Positions 38,923-48,925 of a stretch of 64,000 nt of DNA are shown here, piece after piece (the first letter of the stretch is position 1; the number at the start of each line of letters is the position of its first letter). The notes below the pieces were generated by a model, which was not told where the DNA came from, searched no databases, and saw only the letters and a program-made list of their open reading frames with translations. Source of the DNA: Paenibacillus rhizophilus (GTDB lineage Bacteria > Bacillota > Bacilli > Paenibacillales > Paenibacillaceae); NCBI RefSeq assembly GCF_003854965.1, contig NZ_RQPI01000003.1, positions 340,421 to 404,420 of the forward strand, in the 5' to 3' direction. A program made the translations under genes and the position numbers.

Positions 38923-40059
38923 ATGAAACAACCTAATAAATTTAAATGGATCTTTGCACTCAGTCTATTTGCCATGCTGCTCGTACTATCGGCCTGCGGG
39001 AACAATAGCGGAACGGCAAGCGGCAATACTGCCGGGGATGCAGCGGCAAGCGCAGCGCCTTCCCCGGAAAATTCGGCCGGACCATCGGCGGCGGCTTCGT
39101 CGGACCCGGCGGGCGCGTCAACAGGAGAACTGCCCAAAGAAGTCCGCATCGGTTACCAGGTGTCACCAAACGGTGAGCTTCTGGCGAAAGCGCTCGGCCT
39201 GCTTGAGAAAAAATATCCCGACATCAAAATATCCTGGCTGAAATTCGATTCCGGGCGTGATGTCAATGTGGCGGCCGCCAGCGGCGGCATCGACTTCGGA
39301 CTGGTCGGTACTCCTCCCGGATCTTCGGGCATTGCTCAGGGACTTCCATACCAGATCTATTACATTCATGACGTTATTGGCAAGAGTGAAGCGTTGGTCG
39401 TCAAGAAGGATTCCGGCATCAAGTCGCTTCAGGATCTGAAAGGCCATAAAATCGCGACTACCTTCGGCTCCACTTCCCATTTCAGTCTTCTGTCCGCGCT
39501 GAAGCAGGAGAACATCGACCCGTCCACGATTACCATCCTCGATATGCAGGCACCCGATATTGTCGCCGCATGGCAAAGGGGAGACATTGACGGCGCTTAT
39601 ACCTGGCAGCCGAGCCAGTCTAAGCTGACCGAGGACGGCGGTGAAGTGATTATCAGCTCTGCCGAGGTAGCAGCCAAGGGCGGCATAACCGGAGAGTTCG
39701 GCGTTGTCCTCAAGGATTTTGTCGACAAGTATCCGGATTTCGTCAAAGGATATATCTCCGTGCTGGATGAAGCAGTGAAAACCTACCGCGAGCATCCGCA
39801 GGAATCGGCGCAGGCGCTGTCCAAGGAACTGGGATTAACGCCGGAAGCTACTCTCCAAGCGATGAATGAAATCATCGTACTTGACGCTTCCCAGCAGACC
39901 TCGCCGGAATATATGGGGACACCGGACAAGCCGGGAGCATTCGGCCAACTGCTGAAAGACACCGGAGATTTTCTGGTGGAGCAGAAATCGATTACGGCTT
40001 CACCGGATTTATCCGTATATCAACAAGCGCTGCGAAACGACCTTTATCCAGTCAACTAA
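38923..40059 (+). CDS. ABC transporter substrate-binding lipoprotein, taurine/sulfonate type
   Basis: A lipoprotein signal peptide ends at the lipobox LVLSAC, with C25 as the lipid-modified residue. A Ser/Ala/Gly-rich linker of about 40 residues follows. The mature domain reads VRIGYQVSPNGELLAKALGLLEKKYPDIKISW, then FGLVGTPPGSSGIAQGLPYQIYYIHDVIGKSEALVV, GHKIATTFGSTSHFSL and AAWQRGDIDGAYTWQPSQ, as in TauA-type binding proteins. At 378 residues it is slightly longer than usual because of the linker. It would capture the ligand outside the membrane and deliver it to the permease encoded upstream. AAGGGAGAG precedes the ATG. Confidence 0.9.
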   Translation: MKQPNKFKWIFALSLFAMLLVLSACGNNSGTASGNTAGDAAASAAPSPENSAGPSAAASSDPAGASTGELPKEVRIGYQVSPNGELLAKALGLLEKKYPDIKISWLKFDSGRDVNVAAASGGIDFGLVGTPPGSSGIAQGLPYQIYYIHDVIGKSEALVVKKDSGIKSLQDLKGHKIATTFGSTSHFSLLSALKQENIDPSTITILDMQAPDIVAAWQRGDIDGAYTWQPSQSKLTEDGGEVIISSAEVAAKGGITGEFGVVLKDFVDKYPDFVKGYISVLDEAVKTYREHPQESAQALSKELGLTPEATLQAMNEIIVLDASQQTSPEYMGTPDKPGAFGQLLKDTGDFLVEQKSITASPDLSVYQQALRNDLYPVN

Positions 40060-40107
40060 TCCAAGTCCGTCGGTCAGTTATTTTAGCTTCAAGGAAGGAG
40101 AGGCACT

Positions 40108-41007
40108 ATGATCTTGGAGGAGCAGCTAGGCGGTCAGGAGATATTGAACGCAGGAGTTTACGGGGAAAATGGACAAACATCGGAGGGCGCAACCTCCGCC
40201 CGGGATGCATCCTCGGATTCAGAGGCCTTGACTGACCGGAGGCACGGTATTGTGCTTGAGGGAATCGGGTTGTCCTACCGCGGCGGAAAGGTCCTCAAGC
40301 AGGCGCTTGACGACATCAATATGAAGCTTGAACCGGGCGAGCTTGTGGTGGTATTGGGTCCCTCCGGGTGCGGAAAAACCTCGCTGTTGAACATCATCGC
40401 CGGATATCTGCGGCCCACCCGGGGGATGATCACCATTAACGGACAGCGCCATACCGCGCCCGATTCCGATGTGGGTGTCGTCTTTCAGCAGGCGAATCTG
40501 TTTCCGTGGCTGTCGCTTGCCCGGAATATCGAGTTCGGCCTGCGGATGAAGGGCATGCCCAAGGCCCGGCGTAAGGAACGGGTGGCGTACTTTCTGGAAA
40601 TGATGGGTCTGACCTCTTCGGCGGGTATGCTGCCGCATCAACTGTCAGGTGGCATGAAGCAGCGGGCCGCCATTGCCCGAACGCTCGCGACCGAGCCGGA
40701 AATCGTCCTGCTGGATGAACCCTTCAGCGCTCTCGACGCCCTAACCCGGGAGAACATGCAGGCGCATTTGCGCCAGATTTGGAGCCGGACGGGGAAGTGC
40801 ATGTTTTTCATCACCCACGATGTGGACGAAGCGCTGCTTCTGGCCAGCCGCCTTGTCGTTATGCATCCCGGACCGGGCCGGATTGTGGAGGATTTCGCCA
40901 ATCCGCTCACAACCGGAGACACGCAGCGTCCATTCAGCGAGATCCGGGCCAGCCAGGAATATACCGTATTGCGGCAGTTTTTGGTCTCGCGAATCGGTGG
41001 ACATTAG
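40108..41007 (+). CDS. ABC transporter ATP-binding protein, taurine/sulfonate type
   Basis: Walker A is GPSGCGKTS (about residue 87), the signature is LSGGMKQRAAIARTLA, Walker B is IVLLDEPFSALD, and the switch His lies in FFITHDVDEALLLASRLVVM. This is a TauB/SsuB-type ATPase that powers the importer. The canonical domain starts near residue 48 (GIVLEGIGLSYRGG). The first 45 or so residues are an acidic, Gly/Ser-rich extension not usual in the family, though GAAGGAGAGGC just before the ATG supports this start. A terminator follows. Confidence 0.93.
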   Translation: MILEEQLGGQEILNAGVYGENGQTSEGATSARDASSDSEALTDRRHGIVLEGIGLSYRGGKVLKQALDDINMKLEPGELVVVLGPSGCGKTSLLNIIAGYLRPTRGMITINGQRHTAPDSDVGVVFQQANLFPWLSLARNIEFGLRMKGMPKARRKERVAYFLEMMGLTSSAGMLPHQLSGGMKQRAAIARTLATEPEIVLLDEPFSALDALTRENMQAHLRQIWSRTGKCMFFITHDVDEALLLASRLVVMHPGPGRIVEDFANPLTTGDTQRPFSEIRASQEYTVLRQFLVSRIGGH

Positions 41008-41040
41008 GCGGTCAACGGTCACAAGATGAACCCAATTGGA

Positions 41041-41085
41041 GGACGCCCGCTTTCCTGAGTTTAAGGAAGCCGGGGGTCCTTTTCT
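41041..41085 (+). terminator. terminator of the ABC importer operon
   Basis: GGACGCCCGCTTTCC pairs imperfectly with GGAAGCCGGGGGTCC, followed by TTTTCTC. Confidence 0.7.
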
Positions 41086-41187
41086 CATTCTTGGTTGGAA
41101 GCCAGCTGAGATTAGAACAAACTGTATCAGACTTGTTAAGACTTATTGAAAATTATTTGATGTTTTTCTGAAAATCGTCCTGTTTTT

Positions 41188-41215
41188 TTGCCTTATTTTC
41201 CCAGAGTGCTATAGT
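41188..41215 (+). promoter_or_regulatory. candidate promoter for the acetoin reductase gene
   Basis: TTGCCT and TATAGT are spaced by 16 bases. An inverted repeat GGCAAA-N12-TTTGCC at 41222-41245 begins about where transcription would start. Confidence 0.45.
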
Positions 41216-41257
41216 AGTTAAAGGCAAATAGTACTGATCGTTTGCCGTGCTATCTAA

Positions 41258-42079
<822 letters not shown>

Positions 42080-42147
42080 TCATACGCATACTTCTCTACC
42101 GTCTATCATATCTTTTCTTATAGACTGGACAAGGTGAGGTGGACGGA

Positions 42148-43479
42148 TTGAGTAACGGTAGAATGACGTTCCGGTTCGATGCCGGAAAGGACAAGCCGAG
42201 GGAGCTTCAGCCGGAATCCGGACCGGACAAGGCGAAGCTGGAACAGCAGGCGGAAGTATACAGCCTGGACGAGGTCCGGCGTACGGCCGGGGGAAGCCGG
42301 TCGGGCAGAACCTTGGACCCTATACATCCACGGGGCAGATTGCAGGATCGGGAATATCGGTTGGAGGAGCTGGAACAGGCTTACAACAATAACAAGAAAA
42401 CCGCCGGCAGCGGCGTAGATCCGGACGACTGGGACGATGGCAACCGAGATGGACAGGACAGTGAAGGCGCTGAGGACAGAGAGCTGCTGCGCGATTCGTT
42501 TCTTCGCTCCCGGAGGATCGGAGATTTCCGGGAGGGACAGCCGGAAACTGATGTGAGCTATGCCGATTTCGATTACGGCTCTCCGGCGTTCACGGAAGAT
42601 GATAGTCCGCCGGCTAAAGGTCCTTTGGGGGAATGGCCGGAGGATCCGGAAGACGCCGGCGGGGGATACTACACAACCCGGCGTTCCTCTTCCTGGTGGA
42701 AGTTCCCGGCTTCGGTCGCGGGCGCCATCGGCATCGGCTTAATGCTTGGATATGCCGCGCTGACTTTTATCGGCGGAGTCCATAACGGCGATTCCGCGGA
42801 TACGGCATCGTCAAATTCAGCCGTGGGTCAGCATACCGCGGGCAATGCGGCAACCGCCCCGGCGGTTCCCGTACAGGTGGCGGCGCAGAGCTATTATCTG
42901 CTCCAGTACGGGGTGTTCAGCACACCGGAAGGAGCGGCGCAGGCGAAGCAGGAGCTGGTGAGCGCCGGACTGGCCGCCGGAATCGACCCGGAGGACGGCA
43001 ACCGGGTGTACGCCGGACTGTCATCCGACCGGGAGCAGGCGAAGCTGCTCGGGAGCAGGCTGGAGGCGCAGGGCATTGATCTGTATGTTAAGGAAGTAAC
43101 GCTTCCAAACGAAAGCAGGCTTCTATATACCGGAGACGGTGAAACGGTGACCCAGTATTTTGAAGCCAGCGGAGCGCTGCTCGGCGAGCTTAGCTCACTC
43201 TCTGCGACGCTGCTTGGCGGCGATACGGCGGCGGACACGACGAAGGTAAGCGATCTCCATCTGCAGTGGACGGAAGCGGTGAAGGCGCTGGAAGCGGGAC
43301 TGCCTCCCAAGGAACAGGCTGTAGCCAAGGAACTGGAGAAATCCGTAAGCCAGGGTGTATCGGCGATGAACGAATATGGCAAAAGCAAGGCCGACGGCCT
43401 GCTCTGGGAAGTGCAGTCTTCCATGCTCGAAATGCTCAGCGGCCAAAAACGGCTGATGGCCGCAATGGAACAAGGTTAG
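42148..43479 (+). CDS. spoIIB: SpoIIB-like sporulation protein with SPOR domain
   Basis: The 443-residue protein has a long hydrophilic, charged cytoplasmic N-terminus and one membrane helix at about residues 183-206 (WWKFPASVAGAIGIGLMLGY). A SPOR-like peptidoglycan-binding region follows at about 248-315 (YYLLQYGVFSTPEGA...QGIDLYVKEVTLP), then a helical C-terminus. SpoIIB of B. subtilis has this layout and lies before maf, as here; it helps septal peptidoglycan thinning during engulfment. The start is taken as TTG because GGTGAGG lies 8 bases upstream; a GTG nine bases earlier would overlap that site. Sequence similarity to SpoIIB is weak, so synteny carries much of the call. Confidence 0.75.
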   Translation: MSNGRMTFRFDAGKDKPRELQPESGPDKAKLEQQAEVYSLDEVRRTAGGSRSGRTLDPIHPRGRLQDREYRLEELEQAYNNNKKTAGSGVDPDDWDDGNRDGQDSEGAEDRELLRDSFLRSRRIGDFREGQPETDVSYADFDYGSPAFTEDDSPPAKGPLGEWPEDPEDAGGGYYTTRRSSSWWKFPASVAGAIGIGLMLGYAALTFIGGVHNGDSADTASSNSAVGQHTAGNAATAPAVPVQVAAQSYYLLQYGVFSTPEGAAQAKQELVSAGLAAGIDPEDGNRVYAGLSSDREQAKLLGSRLEAQGIDLYVKEVTLPNESRLLYTGDGETVTQYFEASGALLGELSSLSATLLGGDTAADTTKVSDLHLQWTEAVKALEAGLPPKEQAVAKELEKSVSQGVSAMNEYGKSKADGLLWEVQSSMLEMLSGQKRLMAAMEQG

Positions 43480-43620
43480 ACAGTACCGGTTATGATCATG
43501 CGTTGACCGAATCCGGCGCGGAGGGGAGGGATCTCATTCCGCGCCGGATTTTGCGTTGTATTTCACCGTCTTTTCACCGTATAATAATGAAGATGTCACA
43601 AAGGTGAGGGAAGACGGTCG

Positions 43621-43866
43621 ATGAAGAAGAAAAATGTAGGTACGCTTCTGTTGTTTCTGATTCTGGGCTGGCTGGCCGGCTCCTGGATCGCCAGGCTGCT
43701 GCAGCCGGTTAAAGCTCTGTCATTCCTGACAAAGTCAACTTTGATCAAATGGTCGCCGCAAGCCGACTTGGACATCATCAGCTATGACATTACGATTCGG
43801 TTGAAGCTATGTCTGCTCAGTCTGGTCGGCATTATTATAGCCGTTTGGCTGTACCGCAGAAAATAG
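43621..43866 (+). CDS. DUF4321 small membrane protein
   Basis: This 81-residue protein has two hydrophobic helices, residues 6-27 (GTLLLFLILGWLAGSWIARL) and about 58-78, joined by a polar loop. The layout and the GWLAGSWIA segment match DUF4321 proteins, which in Firmicutes lie next to maf and the mre genes. The start ATG has GGTGAGGGAAGACGG upstream. It ends about 30 bases before maf. The function is unknown; its position suggests a link to cell shape or division. Confidence 0.85.
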   Translation: MKKKNVGTLLLFLILGWLAGSWIARLLQPVKALSFLTKSTLIKWSPQADLDIISYDITIRLKLCLLSLVGIIIAVWLYRRK

Positions 43867-43896
43867 CCGTTTAGCCTATGGAAAGGATAATATGAC

Positions 43897-44613
43897 GTGA
43901 ACGACAACAGCATAACTCCGATCATTCTTGCTTCCGGTTCGCCTCGCCGCCGGGAGCTTTTATCATTACTGGGCCTTCCCCTTGAGGTTATGCCGAGTGA
44001 AGCGGATGAGAGCTTCCCGCCGGAATGGGAGCCTGAACGCATCGTAAGCGAGCTTGCTCTCCGCAAGGCGGAAGCGGTTCATCCGCTGGCGGGCGAACGG
44101 GACGCCATCATCGTCGGAAGCGATACGATTGTCGTCTTGGACGGCCGGGTTCTCGGCAAGCCGGTTGATGCGGAAGACAGCAAGGTTATGCTGGCCGCCC
44201 TGCAGGGAAGAAGCCATAAGGTATATACGGGCGTGGCCTGCATCAAACTTGGGGACGGCAGGAATGATACTCTTCGGCCGGAAGTCACAGATAATAGCGG
44301 CAGCCAATCGGTGCGGCTGGGGGACCTTGGACAATACAGCGTTCTCTCGGAATCGCCTGATGGCGAGCCTGTCGTTATGGCCGGTTATACGGAAAGCAAG
44401 GTCACGTTCCGGCCGATGTCGGGGGAAGAAATCGACGATTATATCAAGACGGGTGAGCCTCTGGATAAGGCGGGTTCGTATGGGATACAGGGGATTGGGT
44501 CCGTTTTTGTTGAGAAGATTGAAGGCGACTTTTACAGCGTAATGGGGCTTCCTCTGAATCTGCTGTATCAAATGCTGCTGAAATACAACGTCTGTCCTTT
44601 CAAAATCGGCTAA
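43897..44613 (+). CDS. maf: Maf family nucleoside triphosphate pyrophosphatase
   Basis: Maf hydrolyses non-canonical or modified nucleoside triphosphates (dTTP/UTP-type) and affects septation. Signatures are ILASGSPRRRELLSLLG, ALRKAEAV, IIVGSDTIVVLDGRVLGKP, SHKVYTGVA, ESKVTFRPMS and DKAGSYGIQGIGSVFVEKIEGDFYSVMGLPL. At 238 residues it is about 35-40 residues longer than usual. The excess is an insertion near residues 122-160 (after GVACIKLG) with a polar Asp/Ser/Gly-rich sequence. The start is GTG with GGATAA upstream. It lies in the conserved maf-radC-mreB order. Confidence 0.93.
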   Translation: MNDNSITPIILASGSPRRRELLSLLGLPLEVMPSEADESFPPEWEPERIVSELALRKAEAVHPLAGERDAIIVGSDTIVVLDGRVLGKPVDAEDSKVMLAALQGRSHKVYTGVACIKLGDGRNDTLRPEVTDNSGSQSVRLGDLGQYSVLSESPDGEPVVMAGYTESKVTFRPMSGEEIDDYIKTGEPLDKAGSYGIQGIGSVFVEKIEGDFYSVMGLPLNLLYQMLLKYNVCPFKIG

Positions 44614-44790
44614 GGCGCAGGCAGGACACAAACGGCCGGCGGAGCCCGGCTGAACTGCAGCATTTCGGAAACGGCTTCCGAAGGATGCGTTAATCCATGG
44701 ACTCTTTCATGCCGGTACAACGGTCTGGAGGAGTCTTTTTGCATCGCTTGATGCCGTGATTTGGTAATCCTTCCCCCGCCCGATTTATAT
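44614..44790. other. intergenic region between maf and radC
   Basis: No gene is visible. A weak terminator-like stem GGACTC / GAGTCT with inner CCG/CGG and TTTTT is at 44699-44740. Confidence 0.4.
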
Positions 44791-44819
44791 TTGTATTGAG
44801 CAGGCTTTACCCGTATAAT
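44791..44819 (+). promoter_or_regulatory. candidate sigma-A promoter for radC-mre-min
   Basis: TTGTAT and TATAAT are spaced by 17 bases, about 125 bases before radC. Confidence 0.55.
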
Positions 44820-44944
44820 GATTGAGGGTGTAAGATACTGGCGTTGCCTGAAGGGATTTCGGGCTTGTCCGGTATTATAAGCTATGAACTATCACATTAT
44901 ACAGCAATACCGTGTTATCTGCGGCTGAAAGGAAGAGAACAGGG

Positions 44945-45634
44945 ATGGAATCGTCGACGTTTATGCTGCGAGACCTTCCCCATGAAGAACGACCTAGAGA
45001 GCGCATGATGCAATATGGGGCGGAATCACTCAGCCAGACCGAACTGCTGGCTATTCTGCTGCGGACGGGAACCCGCCGGGAATCGGCGATTCATGTCGCG
45101 CAGCGCATATTGGGACAGGTAGGCGGTCTTCGCCGTCTGGCCGACCTTAGCATTGAAGAAATGATGCAAATTAAAGGAATCGGTCCCGCCAAAGCCGTAC
45201 AGCTGAAGGCCGGTATGGAGCTGGGACGCCGGATGGCGAATACGAGGCTGGATCAGCCGGTTACGATTCGCAGCCCGCATGATGCGGCGGACATTTTGAC
45301 CGAGCAGCTTCGTTATCTGCAGAAGGAGCACTTTGTCTGCCTGTTTTTGAATACAAAAAATCACGTAATTGCGCAGGAAACGCTGTCAATGGGCAGTCTA
45401 AACGCCTCCATTGTTCATCCCAGAGAGGTGTTTCGGGCAGCCATCAAATGCAGCAGCGCTTCCATTATATGTGCGCATAACCATCCCAGCGGGGACCCGA
45501 CGCCGAGTCCGGAGGATATTGCTTTGACCCGGAGACTGCTTGATGCGGGAGAAATTGTCGGAATCGACGTGCTCGACCATCTGATTATCGGCGATGACGG
45601 ATTTATCAGCATGAAGGAACAAGGTCTTATGTAA
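44945..45634 (+). CDS. radC: RadC family protein (JAB1/MPN domain)
   Basis: The N-terminal half has a helix-hairpin-helix (IEEMMQIKGIGPAKAVQLKA). The C-terminal half is a JAB1/MPN domain with the metal motif AHNHPSGDPTPSPEDI and HLIIGDDGFISM. Earlier annotation as a DNA repair protein is doubtful, but the fold is that of a metal-dependent isopeptidase-like enzyme. Length is 229 residues. The internal ATG is chosen over an upstream extension because AAAGGAAGAGAA precedes it and MESSTFMLRDLPHEERPRER matches the usual start. Its place before mreB is the Firmicute standard. Confidence 0.93.
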   Translation: MESSTFMLRDLPHEERPRERMMQYGAESLSQTELLAILLRTGTRRESAIHVAQRILGQVGGLRRLADLSIEEMMQIKGIGPAKAVQLKAGMELGRRMANTRLDQPVTIRSPHDAADILTEQLRYLQKEHFVCLFLNTKNHVIAQETLSMGSLNASIVHPREVFRAAIKCSSASIICAHNHPSGDPTPSPEDIALTRRLLDAGEIVGIDVLDHLIIGDDGFISMKEQGLM

Positions 45635-45675
45635 AATTAAACGATGCACATTGACAGGGAAAGGGAGTTTACAGC

Positions 45676-46710
45676 ATGTTAGGTGGCTTTACAAAAGATT
45701 TGGGAATCGACTTGGGAACGGCAAATACACTGGTTTACGTCCGCGGGAAAGGCATTGTGGTCAGAGAGCCTTCCGTTGTGGCGATCCGTACCGATACGAA
45801 AACGATTGAAGCCGTAGGGGAATCCGCCAAAAAAATGATCGGCCGCACGCCGGGGAACATTCGCGCCATCCGTCCTATGAAGGACGGGGTTATCGCCGAT
45901 TTCGATACAACCGCTACGATGATTAAATACTTTATTCGCCAGGCTCAGAAGCAGCGGTCCATGTTCCAGCGCCATCCGAACGTCATGGTGTGCGTTCCTT
46001 CCGGCATTACCGCTGTGGAGCAGCGCGCCGTGGAAGATGCGACCAAGCAGGCGGGCGCCCGCGAGGCGTATATCATCGAGGAGCCGTTCGCGGCCGCGAT
46101 AGGAGCCGACCTGCCGGTATGGGAACCGACGGGCAGCATGGTCGTTGATATCGGCGGAGGAACGACGGAGGTTGCCGTCATTTCGCTCGGCGGAATTGTG
46201 ACCAGCCGGTCCGTTCGTGTGGCCGGAGACGAAATGGACGAGTCGATTATCCAATACATTAAGCGTCAGTACAACCTCATGATCGGGGAACGTACCGCCG
46301 AACAACTGAAGATGGACGTTGGCTCCGCTATGCCGCTGGAAAAGGCGGAGACGATGGAAATCCGCGGACGGGACCTTGTGACCGGACTGCCTAAGACGCT
46401 CACCATCACATCGGATGAGATTTCCGAAGCGCTGGCCGATACGGTCAATGCGATTACTGAAGCAGTCAAGGTAACGCTGGAGAAATGTCCGCCTGAGCTT
46501 GCCGCCGACATTATGGACCGCGGGATTGTTCTGACCGGCGGGGGCGCGCTGCTGCGTAATCTGGATAAGCTGCTGGCGAGCGAGACCGGCATGCCCGTTA
46601 TCGTAGCGGAGAATCCGCTCGATTGCGTAGCGATCGGAACCGGGAAAGCGCTGGACAATATCCATTTGTTCAAGACCCGGGGCAGCGGATCTTTTCGCAC
46701 GAAACGGTAA
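45676..46710 (+). CDS. mreB: rod shape-determining protein MreB
   Basis: MreB is the actin homologue that guides lateral wall synthesis. The phosphate-1 loop is [11 protein letters not shown], phosphate-2 is [20 protein letters not shown], and the adenosine motif is [18 protein letters not shown]. An amphipathic N-terminus ([10 protein letters not shown]) may touch the membrane. The 344-residue length is standard. AAGGGAG precedes the ATG. The genes mreC and mreD follow. Confidence 0.97.
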   Translation: MLGGFTKDLGIDLGTANTLVYVRGKGIVVREPSVVAIRTDTKTIEAVGESAKKMIGRTPGNIRAIRPMKDGVIADFDTTATMIKYFIRQAQKQRSMFQRHPNVMVCVPSGITAVEQRAVEDATKQAGAREAYIIEEPFAAAIGADLPVWEPTGSMVVDIGGGTTEVAVISLGGIVTSRSVRVAGDEMDESIIQYIKRQYNLMIGERTAEQLKMDVGSAMPLEKAETMEIRGRDLVTGLPKTLTITSDEISEALADTVNAITEAVKVTLEKCPPELAADIMDRGIVLTGGGALLRNLDKLLASETGMPVIVAENPLDCVAIGTGKALDNIHLFKTRGSGSFRTKR

Positions 46711-46775
46711 GCAGGTGAGGAGAGGGAAGGACGAAGGGAACCTCTGGAGCGGGAGAGAAAAACGGTTGTTAGAGG

Positions 46776-47654
46776 GTGTTGAAACTGTTTAAGCTGTTTA
46801 GCAATAAGCGACTATTTATACTGTTAATAACACTGGTGCTTTTTATTGTGGTTATGGGCTTCTCTCTCGGAACAAGAAAGTCACTGTCGTGGCCCGAAAA
46901 CTTCGTCAGGGATACAACCGGTTTTGTGCAGAATCTGTTTTACAAGCCCGCTGGATTCGTAGCGGGCTTGTTTGAAGATATCGGCAATCTGAAGGATCTG
47001 GCCGAGGAGAACGAGCGGCTGAAGATCATCGCCGCGCAGTATACCCGGGAGAAGGCCGAGTATAATCTGATAAAGGCCGATAACGAACACTATAAACGGC
47101 TGTGGGATTTAACGCAGGCACAGAGAACCAAATACAATTATGAGTATCATTACGCCCAGGTGGTCAGCCTGACGACGGAGCCGAGCAACAATTCGCTGGT
47201 TATTGACCTGGGCTCGCGTGATGGAGTTAAGCCGAACATGTCTGTCATCTCCGAGAAAGGCCTTGTGGGCATCATTAGCCAAGTCAGCAATTTCACGTCG
47301 ACTGTGAAGCTCCTGACCATGATGGACAGCAGCGATCCGAATTCACAGCCGCCGATTGCCGCGACGGTCATTGGCAAAATCGACCAGACGTTCGGCATGG
47401 TTGAGCGTTACGACCAGCAGACCGGCAGGCTCATTATGACCCGGATTGACGAGAAAGACCCGATCACTGAGGGAGATACCGTTATATCGTCCGGACTGGG
47501 CGGTCTCTATCCGCGGGGACTTACGATCGGGACCGTCGAGAGCGTCGAGGTCGGAGAGTTCGGATTGACCAAAACCGCGGTCATCAAGCCGGCCGCCGAA
47601 TATGAGGACTGGAAGCAGCTGCTAATCGTCTTTACTCCGGAGGAGCCGCAGTGA
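46776..47654 (+). CDS. mreC: rod shape-determining protein MreC
   Basis: The 292-residue protein has an N-terminal membrane helix at about residues 10-30 (RLFILLITLVLFIVVMGFSL). A coiled coil follows at about 70-115 (LAEENERLKIIAAQYTREKA), then the two beta-domains of MreC (VINLG-type VIDLGSRDGVKPNMSVIS, GDTVISSGLGGLYPRGLTIGTV). It links MreB to the penicillin-binding proteins outside the membrane. The start is GTG immediately followed by TTG; either may be used. It overlaps mreD by 4 bases. Confidence 0.95.
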   Translation: MLKLFKLFSNKRLFILLITLVLFIVVMGFSLGTRKSLSWPENFVRDTTGFVQNLFYKPAGFVAGLFEDIGNLKDLAEENERLKIIAAQYTREKAEYNLIKADNEHYKRLWDLTQAQRTKYNYEYHYAQVVSLTTEPSNNSLVIDLGSRDGVKPNMSVISEKGLVGIISQVSNFTSTVKLLTMMDSSDPNSQPPIAATVIGKIDQTFGMVERYDQQTGRLIMTRIDEKDPITEGDTVISSGLGGLYPRGLTIGTVESVEVGEFGLTKTAVIKPAAEYEDWKQLLIVFTPEEPQ

Positions 47655-48181
47655 GAGCGCACAGGTCGGTCCTAGTTTTGCTGTTGTTTCTGCTGTTTAT
47701 TCTTCAGGGAGCCGTACTGCCCTGGATTATACCGAATTCATGGGAAATGAGAATTGTCCCGAATCTCGTCTTTATCGTTCTATTATTCATAACGGTTTAT
47801 CATCACCGGCACACGGCGCTGATGCTGGGGTTAAGCTTCGGCATGCTGCATGATATCATATTTTACGGAAGAATCATCGGAGCCCATTCCTTTGCGATGG
47901 GAGTGTCTGCCTATTTGATCGGCCTGATATTCCAGACGCCCCGCGCACCGCTGCCGCTGATGATGACGATCTTACTGCTGGGAAGCTGGCTTGAGGACAG
48001 CATCCTGTTCGGCATTTACAGCATTTTCAAGTTGAACCGCGAGCCATACAACTGGGAACTAATGAACCATATGCTGCCTACCATGCTTATTCATTTTGCC
48101 CTTGGGCTTCTGCTGTACATTCCTGTCCGCCGTCAGCTTGAGAAGCTGAAGAACGAGACGCACAAGGAAGAGAAGGCGTAA
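47651..48181 (+). CDS. mreD: rod shape-determining protein MreD
   Basis: The 176-residue hydrophobic protein has about five or six membrane helices. GLSFGMLHDIIFYGRIIGAHSFAMGVSAYLIG contains the family pattern GLSFGLLxD. It works with MreC in the elongasome. The ATG overlaps the mreC stop (GTGA region), so translation is coupled. Confidence 0.92.
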   Translation: MRAHRSVLVLLLFLLFILQGAVLPWIIPNSWEMRIVPNLVFIVLLFITVYHHRHTALMLGLSFGMLHDIIFYGRIIGAHSFAMGVSAYLIGLIFQTPRAPLPLMMTILLLGSWLEDSILFGIYSIFKLNREPYNWELMNHMLPTMLIHFALGLLLYIPVRRQLEKLKNETHKEEKA

Positions 48182-48261
48182 AGGCCGGCGCAATTTCTCT
48201 CGGATAAAAGCAGGAACTTGAGGGGCGCGGCACGAATGAATGAGAATGGGGGGAGGGTCAA

Positions 48262-48921
48262 ATGACAGTAAAATCCAAGCATGTACGGATCAAAGGCATC
48301 AAGGACGGCCTGGTCTTCCTGTTAGACGACAAATGTCCCTTTGAAGAGATGCTTGGCGAGCTTCGCTACAAGCTGGAGCACAGCCATCAAAATATTTTGA
48401 CCGGACCTATTGTGCATGTGGATATCAAGATGGGTAAACGCTCGGTGACTGAGGAAGAAAAGGAAGCGGTGCTGGATATTTTGCGCGGACAGGGCAACTT
48501 GCTGATTCGGTCGGTCGAGGCGCAGGATTCCGTGAAACCGGGGAACGGAAGCTCACTGTATGTAATGAGCGGAATTCTTCGTTCCGGGCAGGTGCTGAAC
48601 CATAAGGGAGACTTGCTCTTTCTCGGGGATGTGAATCCCGGCGGCGCGATTACCTGTACAGGAGATATTTTTATTCTCGGGGCTCTGAAAGGCGTGGCTC
48701 ACGCGGGAGTGGAGGGCAACGAAGGAGCGGTTATCGCGGCTTCCGTGATGGCTCCGACCCAGCTTCGCATAGCCGAGATAATCAGTCGCCCCCCGGATGA
48801 ATGGGAAACCCGTGAGAGCAGCATGGAGTTCGCTTTTTTGTCGGAAGGTGTCATGCAGATCGACAAAATACACAACATCGTCAAGCTGCGTCGGGATTTA
48901 AATGTGTTTAAAGGGGTGTAG
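48262..48921 (+). CDS. minC: septum site-determining protein MinC
   Basis: MinC inhibits FtsZ assembly away from mid-cell. The N-terminal domain starts VKIRG-like KHVRIKGIKDGLVFLLDDKCPFEEML. The C-terminal beta-helix has SGILRSGQVLNHKGDLLFLGDVNPGGAITCTGDIFILGALKGVAHAG, the MinC signature that also binds MinD. At 219 residues it is standard. A strong GGGGGGAGG precedes the ATG. minD follows. Confidence 0.95.
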   Translation: MTVKSKHVRIKGIKDGLVFLLDDKCPFEEMLGELRYKLEHSHQNILTGPIVHVDIKMGKRSVTEEEKEAVLDILRGQGNLLIRSVEAQDSVKPGNGSSLYVMSGILRSGQVLNHKGDLLFLGDVNPGGAITCTGDIFILGALKGVAHAGVEGNEGAVIAASVMAPTQLRIAEIISRPPDEWETRESSMEFAFLSEGVMQIDKIHNIVKLRRDLNVFKGV

Positions 48922-48925
48922 CCTC

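Noticed and set aside
45679..46665. 328-codon minus-strand frame across mreB.
   Set aside because: Complement of mreB codons; no homology pattern.
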